Origin: Megalobrama amblycephala
Lineage: Eukaryota > Chordata > Actinopteri > Cypriniformes > Xenocyprididae
DNA length: 64,000 nucleotides
Reading direction: 5' to 3'
Assembly (NCBI RefSeq): GCF_018812025.1
Contig: NC_063045.1
Span: forward strand, 62,160,339 to 62,224,338
The position numbers were made by a program, and so were the translations under genes. Position 1 is the stretch's first letter, and each line of letters starts with the position of its first letter. Shown one piece after another: positions 34,799 through 49,200 of the stretch. A model generated the notes under the pieces. That model was not told where the DNA came from and did no database searches. It was given only the letters and a program-made list of their open reading frames with translations.

Positions 34799-35319
34799 AC
34801 CATAGTATTTATTTATTTCATTATGTTAAATAAACAGTTGGTAAGTTGCATTTGATCATTGAAATTTATCAAGGTTTTTAACTCTCTTCTTGTGATCTAT
34901 TGTTTGTAAAATGTTTAAAATTGAGAAAAAAAAAAAAAATGTATCAAGGTTTTTTCCTGAGAACCAATTCTATAGATGTTCAAGGACATCATTGTCATAA
35001 ACTGCAGAAAAAACCTGCATTCAATACGTCTCTAATTTGTCTCATATTTATAAACAGGATGAAGGTTTTGTGTGTTTACATTGCAAATCCACATCTGTCG
35101 CAGCATTTCAGAGGACATATTTGTAGCATTTACCAAGAACGGATTCTAATTAGAATGAAAGTCTGTTTAATGAAGGATTGTGTGAGGAGAAAAAAAATCG
35201 AATTAAGACTTAAGATTCAGCCAGTTTGGAGTCATAATAGTGCTGCATCATGTTTTAAAGTTGATGCTAATAAAAAAAAACAACAGTTGATGGTGATCCA
35301 CAGCGTTCGAATGTTGACT

Positions 35320-35800
35320 CATTAGTGTGTGTGCACTGGAAACGGCCTGATTATGTGCGAGGCAGGAATGCTGGGTAATCAGACGTTTAGGGCTGAGGGG
35401 GAGGTGAAGTGAACACAACACCACCTGCACCCTTCAGGTAAATGAGGAACAGAGGAAGAGGAGGTGGCAGGAGCCTCTGGGGAGCAGCAGGGTAATTAAC
35501 CTGGAGAGACCTGATCATGGAAACTCGTGTACGCTCCAGCGCCGCTGCTCAAACACCGCTTGTTTACATGCGAGAAACACCGATGCAAACGTAAAGATGT
35601 GATTTCTCACAGAACTGAGTTCAGCAGCGGACGGCTGCTTCTCGTCGGTTTAGAGCGCGAGCGGAGACAAACCTGCCGAGAACATTAAATATTAACTTCA
35701 TTTATTGCTTTGGGTCCGGCCAGCGTTCTCCGCTCACACAGATAACCTCCACATCACCGCTGTGTGTTTGTGTAAGCAGAATCACTCTCTGATGAGGACA
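35320..35800 (+). other. Non-repetitive block, candidate conserved non-coding element
   Basis: Even composition with no repeat signature. It contains homeodomain/bHLH-like motifs such as GGTAATTAACCTGG and CACCTGCACC. No coding exon fits. Listed as a candidate enhancer of rfx3 only on absence of repeats and position. Confidence 0.35.
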
Positions 35801-36333
35801 GGAAGTGACCCGAGCATGATAAAACAATATTATCTTTTATTCTTTGGGTAACGATCCTCAGGGTTGTTATTAGACGAGCATCATGCTCGGATTAAGTGTG
35901 TGCGTCACAGGGTTATTAATTAAAACATTTCTGTTCATTGAAATAAAATAAATATTAGTTGAAAATCTTAAAGGGATAGCTCACCCTAAAATGACAATTA
36001 AGGCATTATTTACTCAACCTGATGTTGTTCTAATACCCTTATTTCTTTCTAAGATTTTTTTTGTAAATGTCCATATTAAAGCAGTTAAATCTGAATATAT
36101 CTGTCTTGACAAGAAGTTATGGTGTTCACATCTGTCAGCCATCATTCTGACTGTCACCTGACAACTGGAGTTCTGCAGATATTCAACTTTATTAGGATTT
36201 TTAGGTGCTGTATTTCATGTCGCGTTTTTATTAATCTTGATTTCGCACTTGTGTGTTTTTCTGTGCGAGTCGGAGTGAACTGTGACACTAATAGCGTCTC
36301 ATGAACTCAAGAAGCTCAACGGACAGGATTTTC

Positions 36334-36925
36334 TTAAAGGGTTAGTTCACCCAAAAATAAAATTTCTGTCATTAATTACTCTCCCTCATGTCGTTCCACA
36401 CCCGTAAGACCTTCGTTCATCTTCAGAACACAAATTAAGGTATTTTTGATGAAATCTAAGAGGTTTTTTTTATATCCTCAATAGAAAGCAACAAAATTAC
36501 CACATTTAAGGTCCAGAAAGGAACTAAAGACATCGTTAAAACAGTCATGTGACTGCAGCGGTTCAACCTTAATGTTATGAAGAGACGAGAATACTTCATT
36601 GCAGCGCTTCCAGGTTCTGCCTCAGAACGCCGACAAAGCTGATCACGTGATGCATGCATGTGATGCTGACGCAGGAGCCGACCAATAAGGCTCCTTAGAA
36701 CCTGGAAGTATTCTCGTCTCTTCATAACATTAAGGTTGAAGCACTGCAGTCACATGACTGTTTTAACAATGTCTTTAGTTCCTTTCTGGACCTTGAAAGT
36801 GTTGATTATATTGCCGTCTATAGACAAGTCTTGAATTTCATCAAAAATATCTTAATTTGTGTTCTGAAGATGAACGAAGGTCTTACGGGTGTGGAACGAC
36901 ATGAGGGAGAGTAATTAATGACAGA
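36334..36925. mobile_element. TTAA foldback element, right end truncated
   Basis: TTAA-AGGGTTAGTTCACCC starts the left arm. The right arm reaches GAGGGAGAGTAATTAATGAC but lacks the terminal AACCCT-TTAA. Same family as 12456-13223. Confidence 0.85.
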
Positions 36926-37160
36926 AAACTAACACTTAATACCAAAATCAAGCTTCAAATGGAGGTTTTTGACAGCGACGATATGTATAAAAGAAACTAT
37001 TAAAAATGTCAAAAACACAACAAATACTAAAACTTTAACCGAGATGAAAAAATAAAATTTGAATGATTCCTCAAATCAGGTGTTGTTGAGGAGAGTGTGC
37101 TGATACTAAAGTGACCATGTGGTTGTTTTAAGCGGCGAATGATTCTGTGTCTCAGGCGCC

Positions 37161-37280
37161 ATGCAGACCCCAGAGGCCGGCGCTGACTCCACGTCCAACG
37201 TGCCCCTCCAGACCAGCGTGCCTGTGCAGCCTGCGGTCAGTGGCCAGCAGGTGGCGTCTCAGGTGCCCGTCCAGCAGCAG
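37161..37280 (+). CDS. rfx3: rfx3 first coding exon
   Basis: The exon begins at 37156 after TCTCAG, five bases before the ATG. It has 40 codons, phase 0 out, donor GTGAGG. The Gln-rich end VPVQQQ matches human RFX3. Confidence 0.92.
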
Positions 37281-40200
37281 GTGAGGCGCTTCATACACAA
37301 ACACACCACAATAGTGTGGGAAAATCATCCTCATTCAAATTAGATGTTTTTCCTCTTTTGGAAAGCCATAGAAACGCTATAATGGATTTTCTTGGGAACG
37401 CAAAAAGTATATTTGTTGTAGTTTCCGTTCACCGCTATATGATACAACTGTGACGACTTCTGCTTCTGAGAAGCATGGAAATGTGAAAAGGGTCCATTAC
37501 AAAGCTGCTACTGAAACCACTTATTTCTATATTGTGGAGTGATTATTGAGCCGTGAGTCACTGTCAGTGTAACGCTGTGTTTTCAGGCGCAGACTGTTCA
37601 ACAGGTCCAGCATGTGTATCAAGCACAGGTGCAGTACGTTCAGGAGGAAAACAATGGCGTTTACACCAACGGAACCATGTGAGTGTTTTCATGAAGCCCA
37701 TCTCAAACACATGTTCTCTGATAGGAAATGTGAGTTTCCCAAAAATAAAAATTACTTGCCCTCGTGTCGTTCCAAACCTGTATGCATTTCTTTCTTCTGT
37801 GGATCACAAAAGAAGATTTTGTGTTGAATGTGGGAACCAAACTGTTTGATTCATAGATATGTATATGTAGATGCCACTGCTCCAGACACGTCAACGCGCC
37901 TGCCATCTTCAAACGGTCGACATGACGCCGTTCATCACTCACACTAACAAATCATCAAAGTTTTCATCAAAAATGTCACAGCGTTGTGCAGCTTATGGCT
38001 GTAAAAACCAGAGTTATAGTTATAGTGTTTTACTTAATATGCAATATCCATATGCAGAATTATCAAATTCATGATAAACTAAATGCTGTGAAAATCATCT
38101 AATATCTGCTGCAGATACACATATTTATACAAGGTTGCAGATGCACAGTCAGTTTGCTCTCAAGTGGTCACAGACTAGATTTGACCGTTCTAATAGGGCA
38201 GACGACTAACATTTCAGCCCTGAGGCATCTATGTATATATATCTATGGTTTCATTTGCCATTGATTTCTGTAGTTTTTTTATGTTTATACAATGGCAGTC
38301 AATGGGAAATGAAACTGTTTGGTTTCCAACATTCTACAGAATATCTTCTTTTATGTTCCACGGAAGAAAGTAAGTCATGGTTTGGAACTACATGAGCAGG
38401 AGTAAATGACTGAATTTTCATTTTTGGGTTCGCACATGCTACAGACAGCTGCGTTCAAAAATCAAAATTGTAATAAGTGCAGAATAAAGGCCTAATCACA
38501 ACAATAACGATAAAGATATAAGGTGCATCCCAATGCATGTACTTATGCACTATTCTTTGATGTTTTGTAGTAGAATTACTGCAAGTAGTGTGTTCACACT
38601 GAAAATTACAAATGGAAAATGTGCACTTTAAATACCGGGATGATGCCCTTAATTAACTGAAAAAATGAAGAGTGGAATGTTGGACACTTTATACACGCGA
38701 CTGTCGCAGCTTTAAATCACATAAGCGGAGAGTGAGCGATGTTGAATGACAAAATAACCTTAGAAAGTTTACACTACACACTTGAGTTTATGGTGTATAT
38801 GTGTATGGAAGTAAAAGAATGACAAAAGTCTTTGAAACAAAAAAGCATGTTGAATTGACCCTTCGCTGGGAGTTTGATTGACAAGCGATCTAACCAATCA
38901 TAACGCCGAATTTTGTCCGACAAAGCAGTCAGGAGTTAGAAGATTAACCTCGGTGGACTTGAACCGACGTCTTTCCGCGTTTGAAACAACATACCTTCTG
39001 ATGTTCATTCATGTTTATTTGATGCTATAAATGAACTAGTAGGAAGAGATGATTGGTTCACGAGCCGCTTGAGCTGAGGAGCTACAGAGATCTGTCACGA
39101 CACATTAAAGAGCCACAAAACGCTTTTTATTGTTCGAATTTATTAAAAAATTACAGTTTGAAAGCTGGGACTTTGTTTAATATCATCAGTAACCTGCTCT
39201 GTCTTGTCTGTCGACGTGTTGTCAGTCATGGCTTGTCGGACAAAGCAACAGTAACTAAGGGGGGCGGGTCTTTGCAAAGGGCCAATTGAGTGAAAAATAC
39301 ATCGCGGAGCAAAGAGGACACTGACAACACGTCGACAGACAAGACAGAGCAGGTATTAAGCAAAGTCCCAGCTTTCAAATTGTGTAATTTTTTAATAAAT
39401 TCGAACAATAAAAAGCGTTTTGTGGCTCTTTAATGTGTCGTGACAGATCTCTGTAGCTCCTCAGCTCAAGCGGCTCGTGAACCGATCATCTCTTCCTACT
39501 AGTTCATTTATAGCATCAAATAAACATGAATGAACATCAGAAGGTATGTTGTTTCAAACGCGGAAAGACGTCAGTTCAAGTCTACTGAGGTTAATCTTCT
39601 AACTCCTGACTGCTTTGTTGGACAAAATTCGGCGTTATGATTGGTTAGATCGCTTGCCAATCAAACTCCCGGCGAAGGGTCAATTGCACCAACTGAAAAA
39701 AAAAATGCATTACACTAACAATGCTTTCATTTTCATGCATTGCGTTTTCACGGCTTGCATTTTTGGGAGCTGAAATTCAACATTTAACCTGTGAATATTT
39801 CAAATGAAAACATTCACAATTTCATTATTCAGTTAGTGCAATGCATTTTTTTCCCAATTAGAGCAACATAAGCATGTAAGTTGTTTCAAAGACTTTTGTC
39901 ATTATTTTACCTCCATATAAGTGCATCATTTGGGACACATCTATAGTTTTAAAAATCATTCAACTATAGCAATAATGGTGCAGATAAACATTATTGTTGG
40001 AATCATTGTCACAATGTTTTTTTTCTAGCTGATGAATGATAAAAACATTGACAGCCAATCAGAATCCATCCTGCTTTAAAGAGCTCGAGCAACAGATGAC
40101 AGCTGCAGAAAAAAAACAGAACAATGTTTGGACGCGAATATAGTTATTGTTCTTGGTGCGAACGGGCCTTTAGTCTCTCATGCTGTCGCAGATAAAAATA

Positions 40201-43200
40201 AGGGTTACATGAGTGTGAAAAAAGCATGCGTTTAACTGATTTAGCGCACTCCATCTGCTGTGTGTCACTGAAACATGCTGCTTCTGAGAGACTCGAGCGT
40301 CTGTGTGGATTGTGCTCAGTCACCTGAAAATGACCACAAGCATCAACGAGTGCACTTTCACCGAAGCAGCCGAAGAAACGGCAGAAAAGCACCTGAAACT
40401 CTCCTAAGTGCTTCTGTCTGTTTTCTCCCTCAACAGCATTTGGATCGTTCATATTTAGACATTCACTCAGCAAGAGGCTAAGAACTTTTAAATTGGCTAT
40501 TATAAATAAAATGTCATCAGGCGAACGGAGAAAGCACGCATCAGAATGGCAATCAAAAGCAATGTTCTCTATAAAACAGTTATGCTTTGGTGATTTCTGT
40601 ATCCATGGAAACAGCACTCTCACCTGAAGCTCCCATCAAGACACGACTTATTATGTTTCTCAAGTCAATTAAAGAAAAGCGTGTGCGCTGATATAAAATG
40701 AAAATGTCAGAAATCATTTGAAAGTGAAAAAGCAGCTGGCGGCCTGTTCTTGTTTTATTGGCAGACGGACGTATTCATATTCAGAACCGCAGCTGTACAA
40801 CCAGAACAGTGGCGGGAACTACTTCGACACGCAGGGCAGCTCGGCTCAGGTGAGCGCGGTGGTGACCAATCACAGCATGGCCAACAACGGCAACGGGAAC
40901 GGCGCTCTGGCCATGGGGCTGTCGGGAGGCCAGATCATCAGCAGCTCTGGAGCGTATCTGATTGGAGGAAACTCCATGGATGGCTCCGCCCCTCACACCG
41001 CGGCTCAGACCACCAGAGCCTCCCCCGCCACGGTGAGCTCCAATCACGTCACTGTATTTAACCCTCATGTCATGTTCCAGTTATTTCAACCCTTTTTGCC
41101 CAAATATGTTTATTCCCCAACCTTCTTACGCTTCAAAAAGCCGGTGTAGTGACAAATTTCGTACTCCTTATCTGTATTTTAAATTAATATAATTTGTATA
41201 CAGTGCTTCCCACATGTTTGAAATATACTTAAAATCCTCCTATTACCCAAGGCACAAAAATGGTCTACTACATGTGACAAACAAATAATGTGTCATTTTT
41301 AACCGTATTTTTATTTATTGAAATTACTTTTAATTACATAGCATATTATTACATTTTATTACATACTAATATTATGTAAATTTTGCAAAATTATAGCATT
41401 TAAATGGTTCTCCTTTTCCTATGTTCTCCTTGCTGTCATACAGTGTCTCTCTCAGTGAATGGGACACAGATTTTACTAGTAAAATTTATATAATGAATAA
41501 TATATGTGTCAAATAATCTTTTCTTCCAGTGGGGGAGACTACAATAAATTACTAATTAAATGGAAAATCAAATTAAATACAATTTATTGTGTAACCAAAA
41601 TACCAATAATGCCCAGAAGAAAAAAAAAAAAAACTTTGCATGTGACTTTTAATTATAAACAAGCCCGAAATTCACCGGGACTCTTATTTTGAAATGTCTA
41701 CTCTTACAACCGTCTAAAACATGTTATATAAAGGCCATAAAGTAGACATTGTAATAATTTATCAACTTGAGTTCATTAGCAATCGCTTGGCATAAATCTG
41801 CACTTTTCATTGATTGAGAATCACTCTGAAGCGCTGTTGCGTGAGCCTGTAAAACGCGCAACAGCGCCGCCTTGTGACTTTGCAACTTGCCGCGCTCTTT
41901 GTGAAATATCCACCTCATCTCTGCAGCGCACGTGGGAATGTCAGCGTGAGTAAACCGTTCTGACGCGCATATAATGAGCAGGTACGAAACACATAGGGCG
42001 AGGGGAGATTATCCGATCGCGGATGGTTTCATTATCTTGGGCAGATAGAAAAGTATAAGAGGATAAAAATAATAAAAGTATAAATGTGTCTCCAAATATA
42101 CTTGGGCGGCCGTTAATATACCTGGGCGGCCCGTCCAAGTAAAGTCTATGTGTGGGAAGCACTGTTATATACTCAGGATAATCATTAACTGACCTGATTT
42201 GTCATGACACCGGCCTAAAAAAAAAATCTTGTTATGCTATATTATCACCAAATATTGGATTTAATCTTTTTGTCAACTTGTTTTCTTTCAGTTAGCACAG
42301 GTTTTATATTTATTATAGTAATAATAATAATTAGGGCTGTCAAGCGATTAAAAATTGTAATTACACGATTTGGCGATTAACTAATTGCACATCAAATTTG
42401 GCTGGGAAGTTACTCCCAAAAGATAATTTAAAGTCATTATTGTGTTAAATGAGAAAAGCATCAAATAGACATGACAAAAAGTAGCTTTATAACGAAATTT
42501 GTATTTGAATATTCATTCATTCGATTGATTCAGGAATGAAATAAATGACTCTTTTTATGAATCGGCCTTTTCAAATCATTGGTTCACCCGACTGACTCGT
42601 TCAAAACGATACAAACACATTGAAGCTCACTGAAAGGAGCTAATTATTTTCTTCTGTAAAGAAGATCCAATTTATATTGTGGAAAATTAATATTATAAAT
42701 ATGTGCAAAACTCACTATAGTACCGTTTTATTTATTTAATTTAAAAACCTGTGCTAATTGAAAGAAACAGATTGAATGCAACATTTGCCAATAACAGCAT
42801 AATGAGTGATTTATAAGGCCAGTCATTTTTCCTTTACCAAATTAGGTACAGGGTTAATTAATCTGATATGTGCTTGTGATGATTAAAGCCAGTGTCAAAA
42901 ATAATGTTTTTAGACTTTAAGAGGCAATATTTTGCCATTTTCAAGGGCATAAAGAGCTTAAAAACACACTTTTGAAATCAAATACTTCAGTTTAATTAAT
43001 TCATTAAAATGAAGTGTCAATCTGAATAATTAGACAGGCTTTTACCAATCAAAGTAAATCAACATTTTATGTGATAATGGGTGTTTCAAACCCTTTTGAG
43101 CTGCCAAACATCCACCTTATTTTTAATGTGAAAGTAAGCTATTTTCTTCAGATTCATGAGCTGCTATAGGAAAATAACTAAAAGAATAAAGTGCAGTAAA

Positions 43201-46200
43201 GTCATGTTTATTTCTATTGCGTTTCTATACCAGCTTCACAGTAATAAACATGTAAATAACAGAATCAATGATGCAAACTTCAAATAAAGCAGCTTAAGTG
43301 TCATTATTCAGATCAACTCAGTAAACGGTAAAACTATTCGCACTACATACCAGTGTGTTTACATAAATATTAAAATAATATGATAACAAATAGCAGTTTC
43401 AAGACTGTTTTTGTACAGCTAAAATAACTTAAAAATGTTAAAAAAAGGTGGATTGTATTATCCTAAGAGAACCACATGCTCAAATACTGAGTAAAATAGT
43501 TTTTAATTAGTTTGTCTGATCGTTTTCAGCATTAAAAGTACGAGTTGAAATAATCATACGAGCAGTGCTGTCTTATCTGACCAGAACAAGGCAGCATATT
43601 TGATAAACATCATGTGATGTCTCAAAATATTCCCTATGTAGACAGCTCAGGTTTCAGAACAGGGACAATGTGCACATCTCGGCCTATTGGATGTTACACT
43701 GAATAAAAATTGGAGTTTTATTGCCCATGTTTTATTACAACAATGATTTAAAACGTGCCACTTTTTGTGAAAACATCTGCATTTCTGACTCTGCATATGA
43801 ATAATTGGTCTCGTTGCTCGTGGAAAGCGTCTCGGATGACCTGTAGAGTTCAGAATGAAGGCTGGATCTGATGGTTGTGTGTGCGGTGCTGTAGTGTGTG
43901 TTGGTGGCTGGGTCTGTTTCTGCTGCTCATCTCTGGTTTCAGTGCAGCTCTCTGTCGCTACGGCCTTCATTTGATTTCCCCTTTTTTTGTTTTGTTCTCC
44001 TTTATTCTTTTGCTCTTTGGTCTATCAGATTGAAATGGCGATTGAGACGCTCCAAAAGTCTGAAGGTTTATCCAGTCAGAGAAGTTCGCTGCTCAACAGC
44101 CATGTAAGTTGTAACATGAACAGCTTTGCTTTGCACGTCTCCTAGCGATCTGCTTCGGTACTTTGCGCTTTTTCTCTCCCTCTCTCTCACACACTTTCTT
44201 TCTTAAGGCCGTTCACACCAAGGAGATTACTGTAACGGAAACTATTTAATCATTATGAGAATCCCACAACATAACAGTAACGACAGATATTACTGGATTT
44301 AGTGGTGCATGATATATCAGCCACAATATCGGTACCGATTTTTAATGGTATCGGCCTGATAAGACGATTTGGCCGATATATTTAAGCTGATAATGGATTA
44401 TTTCCTTCAGCTGAGACACTTCAGATGCACACTGATCATAATGATGATTATAAATAGCTTGAAATATGATTGAAATCTCTTCAAAAAGGAAAATACAGTT
44501 GCAGTGCAAGTCTGTCATATGCTTATATGAGAACATTATAATTATGTGTTTGGGACATGACTACTTTTAATGGTGAGACTTTTGTTTTTGTAATCAGATC
44601 AAAAATTATATACAAATTTGGATTTAGATTTATCGGCCAATATATCGGTTATCGGCTTTCAAATATAAAGATTTTTTTTTTTTTTTACAGCTGATGAACG
44701 ATAAAAACACTGACAGCCAATCAGAATCCATCCTGCTTTAATGAGCTGGAGCATTTAAAGCGAAATCAAACTGTCTAGTGTTATTGCGTAGGCTCTTTCA
44801 CAATGAAAATGACTCCACAGCACCATCTAGCATCCAAGTTGTACACTTTTAAGTATCTATTAATTGCAAATTTATGCATCTTCCTAAAACAACAATGCAA
44901 ATAATTACGTAATTGTACATAACTGAAAAGGAGTGAATATTGTCAGCTTTAAATTGTTCATTAGGTTGTTTTTTATTATGTATTATAAAAATAAATGCAT
45001 TAAATTGAGTGTGCAACTGTAATTTCTATTTAAAATATTGAATAAGGAAGGGACGAAAGAGATGGATATGAAGATGGAAAATTAACATTGAGAACTTTAT
45101 CTTATTAGATGCAGAAGGCAAAATAATGCAATATATTTTATTGCAATACTCCACACATCACAACACGTTTAAAAATCACAATGACATCGTAGCGTGACTT
45201 AAAAATCATGATAATATCATATAGTGGAGATTTATCAGGTGATTGTTATCATTCTTGGTGTGAACAGGCCTTTATACTGTGCTGTTTAAAAGAGTCACAT
45301 GATCAATGACACTTAAATTTGAAAAAGATAAACTCAGACTCTTTAAATGGCACTGTATTTATTAGATTATGCAAGTTTTATTTTATTGTAAATTTCATAT
45401 TTGTATGGACTTTCAGCATTTATTATGTTAAATATTGCACAGGACAAGATGTTCAATGATTTGCTCTGAGGTTATAGGTCATGCACCGATTAAAAATACA
45501 AGGATAGTTCATGTCATTCCAAATCTGTGGCTTTCTTTCTTCCATAGAACACAAGATGCTCAAGTTTTATTAAAGTAATGTAAACTGACGCATTTAGCCG
45601 TGTTCTTCACAGCTGCAATGGCTGCTGGATAATTACGAGACGGCCGAGGGTGTGAGTCTGCCCCGCTCCACCCTCTACAATCACTACCTGCGCCACTGTC
45701 AGGAGCAGAAACTGGACCCCGTCAACGCCGCGTCCTTCGGGAAGCTCATCCGCTCCATCTTCATGGGGTTGCGAACCCGCCGCTTAGGAACCCGGTAAAA
45801 ATCACCCGCTCCTCTGCTGTCATCGACACGCGCTCAGCTGTGTCTCATCTCGTGTTTCTCGTCTTGAATTTTAGAGGGAACTCGAAGTATCACTATTACG
45901 GGATCCGCGTGAAGCCGGACTCTCCTCTGAACCGGTTGCAGGAGGACATGCAGTACATGGCGCTGAGACAGCAGCCCGTCCAGCAGAAGCAGAGGTAGTC
46001 TCGTCTCTAGAACTGCGCAAAATGTGTTTCAGAAGAGATCTGCATCACATGTGACCGCCTGTGCAGCTCATTAAGCATCTCTTTTTGTTTCCCGTCTCTA
46101 GATTCAAGCCGGTGCCGAAGATGGACGGTGTTTCAGGGGACAACTTCTCCAGCGGGGGGCAGCACACGCCCAGCGCTGCGGAGCAGACCTTCATCGCTCA

Positions 46201-49200
46201 GAGCCAGCACCATCAGCAGTTCTTGGGTAAACGCAACGCAAAAATCACTGGAGAGCGTGAGCTCACGTTCATGTTTTAGAAGAGCTTATCTGAATGTCTC
46301 TGTATGCCCCATCAGACGGGTCCAGAGCTCTGCCAGAGTTTGTTGAACTTGACCTCGGAGAGCCTGTTGAAGGGGTCGGCCTGGAGGACGTCAAAGCCCT
46401 TCAGACGCTGTACAGAGAACACTGCGAGGTCAGTCTGTCATGTAGGGCCCTATGATTTCAGCCATGCAGAAAACCCGCCAAAATAAAAGTTCCGAAACTT
46501 CAGCAGATACACACAAACTCGAAGCTCTTCACTGCAACCCGGCCAAAATAAAAGTTCAGTTTATCTTGAACTGTGAAATATATTGTTATTGTACAGTAGA
46601 ATATACAGTATTTAAGTAGTAAGTAATAATAAAATTATTAAATTGTTAATGTTATGGTTTTATTTTATTACCATTTTTGATAATACATTTGTATTAAATC
46701 ATAAATCCAGAGTTTAACACAGAATTTCTGAAAAAATAAAACATTTCATAGGGCCTTATAATTGTAAAAATTTTATTAATTTGTTTAATTAATTATTTGA
46801 TTAAACATGTTTTTTGATTATTAAAATTTAATAAAAAAACATAAAACAGAATCCAGAATATAAAACCTAAATGCAAAAACCTAGACGGCCGCCGGCGACC
46901 AAAAAGAACTATCGTTCTAAAATGTTTAATAACTTTTGAACCGCTAATCCAATCTGTATGCTTTAAAATGTACCATAATCAGTGTTGGGGTAACGCATTA
47001 CAAGTAACTTGAGTTACGTAATCAGATTACTTTTTCAAGTAACTAGTAAAGTAATGCATTACTTTTTCAATTTACAACAAAATATCTGAGTTACTTTTTC
47101 AAATAAGTAACGCAAGTTACTTTTCACATTTATTGACTGACAGATCTCCTGTCCCCATACCGAGAGAAATAAAGTGCAGACTGTGTTGTGTGCGCTGTGT
47201 AAGCATGATGATTATTGTAGTTTTAGACTAAATGTGAACATGCATTTACTCATTTCACTTGCACGAAAACATTCAGTATTCCTCAAAATGAATAAAAACA
47301 GTGAAATGCAATCTCAGCAAACCTGTAATAATAAAATATATTAAATTACACAAATATACTTTGTATTTAATCTCAATTATTAACCAATGTCTTTGCTGCT
47401 GACCTTCAATATACCTAATTCAGCCATACTAATAATCAAAAAATACTTTAGATTAGATTTAGAAATAAGAACTAGAACTTCTTTCTTCTCTATTCTATTT
47501 TTCTTTAATCCAGAATGGCAGCACAGCTGAAAGGTTTGTTTGAGCTGCGCCCTCTACTGTACAGGTGTAAATATGCATTTCCTTCAGCCTGAGGCTTATT
47601 GATTTCACTTTTGGTGTAAAAGGGCCTTTTTGCCAAAAATATAACTTTTTTGTTTTTATTAAAAAACAAACAAGCAAGCCCAGCCCGGTGAGAAAAAGTA
47701 AGGCAAAAGTAATGTAACGCATTATTTTCATAAAAAGTAACGAAGTAACGCAATTAGTTACTTTTTTAGGGAGTAACGCAATATTGTAATGCATTACTTT
47801 TAAAAGTAACTTTCCCCAACACTGACCGTAATGATATCGCATTTATCTCACTCTGACATTCAGAGGCTCTGCGGTGATACGTCATCAAAATCTGCGGCAT
47901 TGATTCGTCAAGGCAATGCATATTTTTTATTCCTCTAAGCCAAACAGGAACGATTGTTGATGCCTAGTCCCGCCTCCTATGCCCAGATTGGTTCAAACCA
48001 TCAGCATCTCAACCAATAAACACAGGTTTTGGACGTTTGAACCACGATACCATCATGTTTCTTTGGAAGTATGAATAAGCGCTGTGTAAGTGTATGAAAA
48101 CAAACACAAAAATTACAGATTTGAATGAGAACACTCATGTTAGAAAGCATGAATTTGACATCGGATAAGTTATTGCAATTTATGTTTTCAAACGTGTCTC
48201 TACGCAGTGAATCGGTGCAATCACATGTGACGCGTTCAGTGAGGAGTACAGCCACAGGACTGCTCTGTTTGGTTGTTATATTATCTAAATACTTATTTTA
48301 TAGTTTGTGAAGATCATTAACATTATTAATTCAGTTGAACTACTTATATTTCTCTCTCATTTTGTGTGTATTTGGTTTATTTGTGTTTTTATTTTTGTTG
48401 CACAAGGCAATTTTCATTACTTGCAACACTATTTGTTTTTATTCATGTTCAGATTGAAAATATATTTCTCCAATAAGTCACTTTTGCTTTAGTGTTCTGT
48501 TGTATAACATTTTTTTTAATTTATTTTACTCCCTGGTCTTTTTTGGACACACATTATCAATAAATAAAGTGCATCCGTTTATCCCTAAAGAGTAATATTG
48601 TAGTTTTATCTAGAGTAACATTGTAACAAATGGCTATAATTTGCTTAGAGATATAGACAAAATTTCATTTGAAAGTTTAAAACATCCAAATATAACTTTT
48701 TAAAAGAAAAAATCCAAACTTCGGGAGGTTTTGTGTGAGTTTACAGTGAAAAACACCAGATTTTTGCTGGCATTTTTTTGAAATTCTGGAAATTTGATCC
48801 ATTGAATAAAATTGGGACTTTAAATGATCTAAACTGAAACTTCAAGTTGTCCTGTTTAAAATGATATACTTGATGCTGACTGCTAGAATGGGTTAGAAAA
48901 CCAGAGAAAAGTGCAGGTGAGTCAAGAGCCCCAAAAATGCTCTAGGTCTTTAGGGTTAAAGTGTATGTTTCATGATTTCAAATAATTAGACATGATTTTT
49001 GATTACAAAAGGAACACAATTCTTGTTGAATTGCAGTTTAAAGCTGTTGTTTATTATTTTCACATTCAGGCTATTTTGGACGTAGTGGTGAACCTTCAGT
49101 TCAATCTAATCGAGAACTTGTGGCAGACTTTCTGGCGCTATTCTCCATCCAACTCCATAGAGGGCGTCACCATCACAGAAAACAGGTGCGTTACTCTGAT

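Noticed and set aside
40144..40623. 159-codon minus-strand ORF
   Set aside because: No homologue is recognised; it is intronic in rfx3 and not supported by splice or start context.
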